DNA of 64,000 nt from contig JACJZJ010000002.1 in assembly GCA_020635675.1 (NCBI GenBank), positions 434,001 to 498,000 on the forward strand, given 5' to 3'. Each line of letters opens with the position of its first letter. The stretch's first letter is position 1. The position numbers and the translations under genes are program-made. Under the pieces are notes generated by a model. It was not told the origin of the DNA. It made no database searches and was given only the letters and a program-made list of their open reading frames with translations. Source of the DNA: Flavobacteriales bacterium. GTDB taxonomy: Bacteria > Bacteroidota > Bacteroidia > Flavobacteriales_F > PHOS-HE28. Below, piece after piece: positions 59,337 through 64,000 of this stretch.

Positions 59337-60373
59337 GCTTGCGCGATCGCATCGCTGAACTGGAGGCAGAGCTACGCAAGGCCGAAGCCCGGACGGCCGA
59401 GGAGGTGGAACGATTCCGCGTAGCGATGCTGGGACGGAACGGCGCGGTCACCGAGTTGTTCGCCCGATTCCGTCAAGTTGGCGCGGAGGAGAAACGAGAG
59501 CTTGGCCAACGATTGAACCGTCTGAAGCAGGATGCCCAGGCCCGTTGGGAGGAACTTCGCCAAGGAGTGGACGACAGTAGGCCCCCCAAGGCCTGTGAAG
59601 AGGGCGATCCGACCCGCCCTGCCGCGTTGGATCCCATCGGTGGCGCGCATCCGATCGGTCTGGTCCGCGATCGCATCGTCGAGGTGTTCAGGGGTATCGG
59701 TTTCACCGTCAGCCAGGGCCCGGAGGTCGAGGACGACCATCACAATTTCAGCGCATTGAACTTCCCGCCGGACCATCCCGCGCGGGACATGCAGGACACC
59801 TTCTTCGTGGAGGGCGGAAAGGAGCATTCCCTTCGAACGCATACCAGCAGCGTGCAGGTGCGCGTGATGGAGAGCACGGCCCCGCCGATCCGCACGATCT
59901 CGCCGGGCCGTGTATACCGGAACGAGGCGATCAGTGCGCGCGCCCACGCCATGTTCCACCAGGTCGAAGGACTCTATGTGGACAAAGACGTGAGCTTCGC
60001 GGAACTCAAGGGTACCCTGGACCATTTTGTTAAGACGCTGTTCGGTCCCGGGATGGGGATCCGCATGCGACCAAGCTATTTCCCTTTCACGGAGCCGAGC
60101 GCCGAAGTGGACATGAACTGTACGATCTGCGGCGGCGATGGATGTGCCGTCTGCAAGCAGAGCGGCTGGGTGGAGATCATGGGGTGCGGCATGGTCGACC
60201 CTGCCGTACTGGCCAATTGCGGGATCGACCCCACGATCTGGTCCGGCTTCGCATTCGGCATGGGGGTCGAGCGGATCGCCCAGCTGATGTATCGCGTGCC
60301 CGATCTGCGCCTTTACTGGGAGAACGACATGCGTTTTCTGGAGCAATTCCGTGACGGGACGTTCCGCACCTAG
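59333..60373 (+). CDS. pheS: Phenylalanyl-tRNA synthetase alpha subunit
   Basis: 346 residues. An N-terminal coiled coil (LRDRIAELEAELRKAEARTA) is followed by the class II core: GGAHPIGLVRDRIVEVFRGI, ALNFPPDHPARDMQDTFFVE, HTSSVQVRVMESTAPPIRTI, motif 2 GRVYRNEAISARAHAMFHQV, SYFPFTEPSAEVDMNC, then CTICGGDGCAVCKQSGW, which adds four Cys in a zinc-ribbon spacing usual for this subunit, and motif 3 GFAFGMGVERIAQLMY. It works with PheT, which is not in this window. Start 59333 gives MSLRDRIAEL and the 4-bp overlap with the PPIase gene, so the two are cotranscribed. Confidence 0.96.
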   Translation: MSLRDRIAELEAELRKAEARTAEEVERFRVAMLGRNGAVTELFARFRQVGAEEKRELGQRLNRLKQDAQARWEELRQGVDDSRPPKACEEGDPTRPAALDPIGGAHPIGLVRDRIVEVFRGIGFTVSQGPEVEDDHHNFSALNFPPDHPARDMQDTFFVEGGKEHSLRTHTSSVQVRVMESTAPPIRTISPGRVYRNEAISARAHAMFHQVEGLYVDKDVSFAELKGTLDHFVKTLFGPGMGIRMRPSYFPFTEPSAEVDMNCTICGGDGCAVCKQSGWVEIMGCGMVDPAVLANCGIDPTIWSGFAFGMGVERIAQLMYRVPDLRLYWENDMRFLEQFRDGTFRT

Positions 60374-60425
60374 GACCCCCCACCTCGAGATCCGGTCGGA
60401 CCACCCGGTCCAGCGGGTGCATACG

Positions 60426-61754
60426 ATGAGCGCCATGGCAGCGAACGGCGAACGGCTTCACAGCGATGTCCTGATCATCGGAGGCGGACCCGGCGGGTGT
60501 GCCGCCGCCTTGCAACTGGAGAAGCACGGAATATCCGCCATACTACTTGAAAAGGCCCGGTTCCCACGGGACAAGGTTTGTGGTGACGCGCTCAGCGGCA
60601 AGGTGATGCGCGCATTGGAACGATTGGACCCCGCGCTCGCTGCGCGGATCACTACCGACCCGCAACGCATGCCGAGCTGGGGAGTGGTCTTCGTTGCTCC
60701 TGGCGGTGGTTCACTTCGGGTGCCCTTCTCCCCGGAAACCGGCAAGGGCGAGGCACCGGGTGCCATCCTGCCCAGGTTCGCATTCGATGCACAACTCTTC
60801 GACGCCGCGAAGTCCTGCGCGCTCGTGCGCGTCCTACAGGGCCAGGCGGCCGTCAAATTCGACCGGGTCGCGGAGGGCTGGTGTGTGGGGTCGACCGCGG
60901 TCGCCAATGCACCCGGCGTACAGGTCCATTGCCGCCTGGTCATCGACGCTTCCGGTGCCAATTCCATGTTCGCCAGACACGTGGCCGGGATCACCATGGA
61001 GCCGCGACACCACGCGGCCGGCGTGAGGGCCTATTATCGGGGTGTGCGCGACCTGGATCAGCAGGGTTTCATCGAACTGCACTTCCTCAAGGATCTGTTG
61101 CCGGGCTATCTGTGGATCTTTCCACTGCCTGACGGCCGCGCCAACGTGGGCTTGGGACTGCGCAGCGACCGGGTGCGTGAGCGACGCCTCGACCTGAGGT
61201 CCGAACTGGTGCGTCTGATCGCCGATCATCCGACGCTTCGGACCCGTTTCAAAGGAGCTGTCCGGGAGGGCGACATCCAGGGAATGGGTTTGCCCTTGGC
61301 CAGTAAGCGTCACCGCCTCAGCGGTGACGGCTACGTCCTGGTAGGGGACGCCGGTCATCTCATCGACCCCTTCACCGGCGAAGGCATCAGCCACGCGATC
61401 ATCAGCGGGATGCATGCCGCGGACGTGACCCGCGACATGGTGTTTCGGAACGACTTCAGCGCGAACGCCACCAGGACGTACGATGGACGCGTTTGGAAAC
61501 GCCTGGGGCAGGAGCTTGCGATCAGCGCCCGTTTGCAGAAGCTCGCCCATCAGGCATGGCTCTTCGACTTCGTGGTCGAGCGCGCAAAGCGGAACCCGGC
61601 CCTGGCCGACACCATCAGCAGCATGTTCACGGACCTCGACTTGCGCGCAGCGCTGAGGCGCCCTGGCTTCTATATGGACCTGCTACTGGGAAGAGGGCCC
61701 AGAAAGGCCGTTCAGCGGACCCGTTCCGCCACCACGAACCAGTCCCAGGGGTAG
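60426..61754 (+). CDS. Geranylgeranyl-reductase-family FAD oxidoreductase
   Basis: 442 residues. FAD-binding fold: SDVLIIGGGPGGCAAALQLE, LLEKARFPRDKVCGDALSGK (the usual Cys-Gly-Asp-Ala stretch), and YVLVGDAGHLIDPFTGEGIS near the C-terminus. PGYLWIFPLPDGRANVGLGL is the typical strand of the geranylgeranyl/menaquinone reductase group. These enzymes saturate isoprenoid chains of lipids or quinones, or act on aromatic or halogen substrates; which is not clear here. Starts at 60426 and 60435 are nearly equal. The last 43 bp overlap the 3' end of the convergent methyltransferase gene. Confidence 0.88.
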   Translation: MSAMAANGERLHSDVLIIGGGPGGCAAALQLEKHGISAILLEKARFPRDKVCGDALSGKVMRALERLDPALAARITTDPQRMPSWGVVFVAPGGGSLRVPFSPETGKGEAPGAILPRFAFDAQLFDAAKSCALVRVLQGQAAVKFDRVAEGWCVGSTAVANAPGVQVHCRLVIDASGANSMFARHVAGITMEPRHHAAGVRAYYRGVRDLDQQGFIELHFLKDLLPGYLWIFPLPDGRANVGLGLRSDRVRERRLDLRSELVRLIADHPTLRTRFKGAVREGDIQGMGLPLASKRHRLSGDGYVLVGDAGHLIDPFTGEGISHAIISGMHAADVTRDMVFRNDFSANATRTYDGRVWKRLGQELAISARLQKLAHQAWLFDFVVERAKRNPALADTISSMFTDLDLRAALRRPGFYMDLLLGRGPRKAVQRTRSATTNQSQG

Positions 61755-62458
61755 GGCGCCCGCATCCAACGGGGCGGCTCTTCGAATTCGGTGGACCATG
61801 GGTACTCGAGCTTGTGCATTTCCGCCACCCGAAGACCACGTTCGGCAAGAAGTACCTCCAACTCCTCCTTCAGGTAGTGCTTCGTCGGCACCTGGTCGAT
61901 GTGGATGATGCCATGTTCGACCCCCTCCTGCGGACCGTCCACCACACTTGGTACATGCGCCGCAGGGGTGCCCTCACGAAGTTCCCATTGCACACGCCGG
62001 AAGGTGGTCAGCAAGGCGGAACCCAACGCGGGGACCACGAGAAGAAGATGGCCGCCGCGCTTCACGGCCCGGCAGGTGTGGTCGATGATCCCGAGCCGAA
62101 TGCCCAGGTCGCCGTTCAACCAGGTATTGATGCAAAGCACCATGTCGACCGAAGGATATCCCTTGCGTGGCGCGCTCAGATCGGCGTGCACATAGCGCAC
62201 GTTCTTCGATCCGGAATTGGCTTCTTCCGCCATCGCAAGACACTCACTGGAAATATCCACCGCATATACCCGACCGAAACAACCGGCAAGGAGGGACAGC
62301 GTACGGCCCACGCCACAGCCCAGGTCCGCAGCTGTTCGAGCCGGGCCCGCGAAGCGCTCCAGCCTGCTCCGGATCAACCCTTTGCGATCGTTCGCGGGCA
62401 CATTGAAAATCTCCTCCTCGAAGGTGATCGCTACGCCATCCCAGTCCTTTTCGTTCAT
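61712..62458 (-). CDS. SAM-dependent methyltransferase
   Basis: 248 residues, class I methyltransferase fold. Motif I is TAADLGCGVGRTLSLLAGCF, followed by VYAVDISSECLAMAEEANS and YVHADLSAPRKGYPSVDMVL; VKRGGHLLLVVPALGSALLT matches the later strand. The C-terminal part has W-rich loops (WSTEFEEPPRWMRAPYPWDW). Substrate not determinable; small molecules or quinone precursors are usual. It overlaps the convergent flavoprotein gene by 43 bp. Promoter-like TAATTTCA lies 28 nt upstream. Confidence 0.85.
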   Translation of the reverse strand: MNEKDWDGVAITFEEEIFNVPANDRKGLIRSRLERFAGPARTAADLGCGVGRTLSLLAGCFGRVYAVDISSECLAMAEEANSGSKNVRYVHADLSAPRKGYPSVDMVLCINTWLNGDLGIRLGIIDHTCRAVKRGGHLLLVVPALGSALLTTFRRVQWELREGTPAAHVPSVVDGPQEGVEHGIIHIDQVPTKHYLKEELEVLLAERGLRVAEMHKLEYPWSTEFEEPPRWMRAPYPWDWFVVAERVR

Positions 62459-62486
62459 CGCACGAGCTCTTGAGGGGTCCGGGGAC

Positions 62487-62494
62487 TGAAATTA
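62487..62494 (-). promoter_or_regulatory. Probable -7 box of the methyltransferase gene
   Basis: Minus-strand TAATTTCA (62494 to 62487), one mismatch to TAnnTTCG, 28 nt before the ATG at 62458. Confidence 0.35.
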
Positions 62495-62563
62495 TCCCTC
62501 TCCTCCCGCTGCCCGATGATCGGCCCGGGACCTTTGTCCACGGGGCGAGGTGGATGAACACGC

Positions 62564-63985
62564 TCAGGCCGGGCTCAGTTTCAGCATGTTGGCCATCCCC
62601 TGCTCGGCGATGGGCATGCTGGCGACGTTGATCACCAGGTCGCCCAGGGCAACGTGCTTTCTCTTTCGCAGGATGTGCTTGATGTCCGCGATGGTGTGGT
62701 CGGTGCTGACCGTCTTGTCATAGTAGTGTCCCCGCACACCCCAGACAAGATTGAGCATGCTCAATATGGACCGATTGCTGGTGAAGGCATGGATGTTCGC
62801 CCGGGGCCGCATGCTGCTGATCTTGAATGCCGTGTAGCCACTATGCGTCATCGTGACGATGGCCTTCACCTTGATGGCGGCGGCCATGCGGACACTGGCG
62901 ATGCAGATCGCGTCGCTGACCTGGCGGTCATTGTCTTCCAGCGGCGGGTTCGGCACATCGTACATGCCATCGGCCGTTTCCATTTCCGCAAGGATCCGGT
63001 TCATGGCCTTGACCACCTCCACCGGATACTTGCCCACGCTGGTCTCGGCGCTGAGCATCACGGCGTCGGCATGGTCGAGCACGGCATTTGCGACATCGTT
63101 CACCTCCGCGCGCGTAGGGGTGATGTTGGTGATCATGCTCTCCATCATCTGCGTAGCCACGATCACCGGTCTGTGCTTCGCCAGGCAGCGCCGGATGAGG
63201 TCCTTTTGGATAAGCGGCACCTTTTCCATGGGGATCTCCACCCCCAGGTCGCCTCGTGCGACCATCAACGCGTGTGACTCGTCGATTATAGCATCGATCT
63301 CGGCAAGGGCTTCCGGCTTCTCGATCTTGGCCACGACACGGGCATGCCGCCCACGGTCCGCGATGAGGTGCTTGAGCTCGATGATGTCGCGTGCGCTTCG
63401 CACAAAGCTGAGGCCGACCCAGTCCACTTCCTGGTCCAGTGCGAACTCCAGGTCCTGTTTGTCCTTGTCGGTGAGGCACGGCAGGCTGATCTTCGTGTTG
63501 GGTAGATTGATCCCCTTGTTCGCGCTCAGATGACCGCCGTTGATCACACGTGTGGTCACACGGTCCTTTCCATCGGTACCCACGACCTCCAGGCGCAGCT
63601 TGCCATCGTCGAGAAGGACCAGCTCGCCTTGTTTCACATCCTGTGGGAACCGGTCATAGGTGGTGCTCACCAGGCCGGGCCTTCCCCTGACCCCCTTGGT
63701 CGTGATCACCAGTTCGCTGCCGTCGATCAGGTCGATCCCACCATTCTCCATTTCGCCCACCCGCAGCTTCGGGCCTTGCAGGTCGGCGAGGATCGCCGTG
63801 GTCAGGTCGAGTTCGTCATCGAGCTCCCGGATAGTGCGGATCACTTCCGCATAGAAGGGATAGCTGCCGTGACTGAAGTTCAGGCGGCAAACATCCACGC
63901 CATTGATCAATAGGTCGCGGAGCACCTCGCGAGGTGCGGAGGCGGGTCCGATCGTGGCAACGATCTTGGTCTTCGGGTCTGTCAT
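62564..63985 (-). CDS. pyk: Pyruvate kinase
   Basis: 473 residues. Converts phosphoenolpyruvate and ADP to pyruvate and ATP. Motifs: TKIVATIGPASAPREVLRDL, VCRLNFSHGSYPFYAEV, ILADLQGPKLRVGEMENGG, the catalytic-Lys block RVVAKIEKPEALAEIDAIID, ALMVARGDLGVEIPMEKVPL, and VMLSAETSVGKYPVEVVKAM. The C-terminal allosteric domain (from AMADAIC-like SDAICIASVRMAAAIKVKAI on) is complete. Start ATG 63985 is preferred over a TTG three codons upstream at the window edge. Its promoter would lie at or beyond the window end. Confidence 0.97.
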   Translation of the reverse strand: MTDPKTKIVATIGPASAPREVLRDLLINGVDVCRLNFSHGSYPFYAEVIRTIRELDDELDLTTAILADLQGPKLRVGEMENGGIDLIDGSELVITTKGVRGRPGLVSTTYDRFPQDVKQGELVLLDDGKLRLEVVGTDGKDRVTTRVINGGHLSANKGINLPNTKISLPCLTDKDKQDLEFALDQEVDWVGLSFVRSARDIIELKHLIADRGRHARVVAKIEKPEALAEIDAIIDESHALMVARGDLGVEIPMEKVPLIQKDLIRRCLAKHRPVIVATQMMESMITNITPTRAEVNDVANAVLDHADAVMLSAETSVGKYPVEVVKAMNRILAEMETADGMYDVPNPPLEDNDRQVSDAICIASVRMAAAIKVKAIVTMTHSGYTAFKISSMRPRANIHAFTSNRSILSMLNLVWGVRGHYYDKTVSTDHTIADIKHILRKRKHVALGDLVINVASMPIAEQGMANMLKLSPA

Positions 63986-64000
63986 GGTGCTCAACGCAGC

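Overview
The window reads as chromosomal DNA of a G+C-rich member of the Bacteroidota, most like the order Flavobacteriales. The grounds are: a gldH gliding-motility lipoprotein gene in the order holB, ricT (PSP1 domain), gldH, penicillin-binding protein 1A; two secreted proteins with C-terminal modules of the kind used by the type IX secretion system; a large type-2-like isoleucyl-tRNA synthetase; a DksA/TraR-like gene beside lspA; and, before many genes, the phylum-type -7 promoter box TAnnTTTG or its TTCG form instead of Shine-Dalgarno sites. Nearly all DNA is coding. I see no rRNA, tRNA, CRISPR array, insertion sequence, prophage or replication origin.

Layout. 1-2.9 kb: a broken pirin gene behind a tandem 15-bp repeat, a YceI-like protein and a sulfide:quinone oxidoreductase. 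2.9-10.7 kb: a NYN/LOTUS-type RNA-binding protein, ileS, a DksA-like protein with a long histone-H1-like tail, lspA, a probable outer-membrane protein and asd. 10.8-13.4 kb: a large secreted lamin-tail-domain protein. 13.5-23.4 kb: a seven-gene same-strand block (class III aminotransferase, C-N hydrolase, VOC protein, Orn/Lys/Arg-type decarboxylase, ATP-grasp ligase, C45-type Ntn hydrolase, aldehyde dehydrogenase). This is the best candidate for an undescribed system: its parts resemble, in function, a ligate-oxidise-hydrolyse route for amines, but from different enzyme families than the known Puu pathway. 23.4-33 kb: uvrC, a glycosyltransferase, a type IX cargo protein, gpsA, an M28 peptidase with a PDZ domain, and a HEAT-repeat/cyclophilin lipoprotein.

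33-42.8 kb: an SGNH protein with an MBOAT acyltransferase downstream of lysS (probable acylation of a surface glycan), then pgi/pmi-type isomerase, lipB, a serine beta-lactamase-fold protein, a PolB-like 3'-5' exonuclease and a peptide/nickel-type ABC protein with two ATPase domains. 42.8-49.2 kb: a second SGNH protein with two lipoproteins, one GH16-like, then a GT2 glycosyltransferase and a polytopic membrane protein. 49.2-56 kb: 3-oxoacid CoA-transferase subunits, PBP1A with an inserted four-Cys motif, gldH, ricT and holB. 56-64 kb: pgk, cvpA, a periplasmic cyclophilin, pheS, a geranylgeranyl-reductase-family flavoprotein, a SAM methyltransferase and pyk.

Most gene starts were set by where family similarity begins and by the promoter boxes. 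Function calls rest on motif and family recognition from the sequence alone, and no database search was run.
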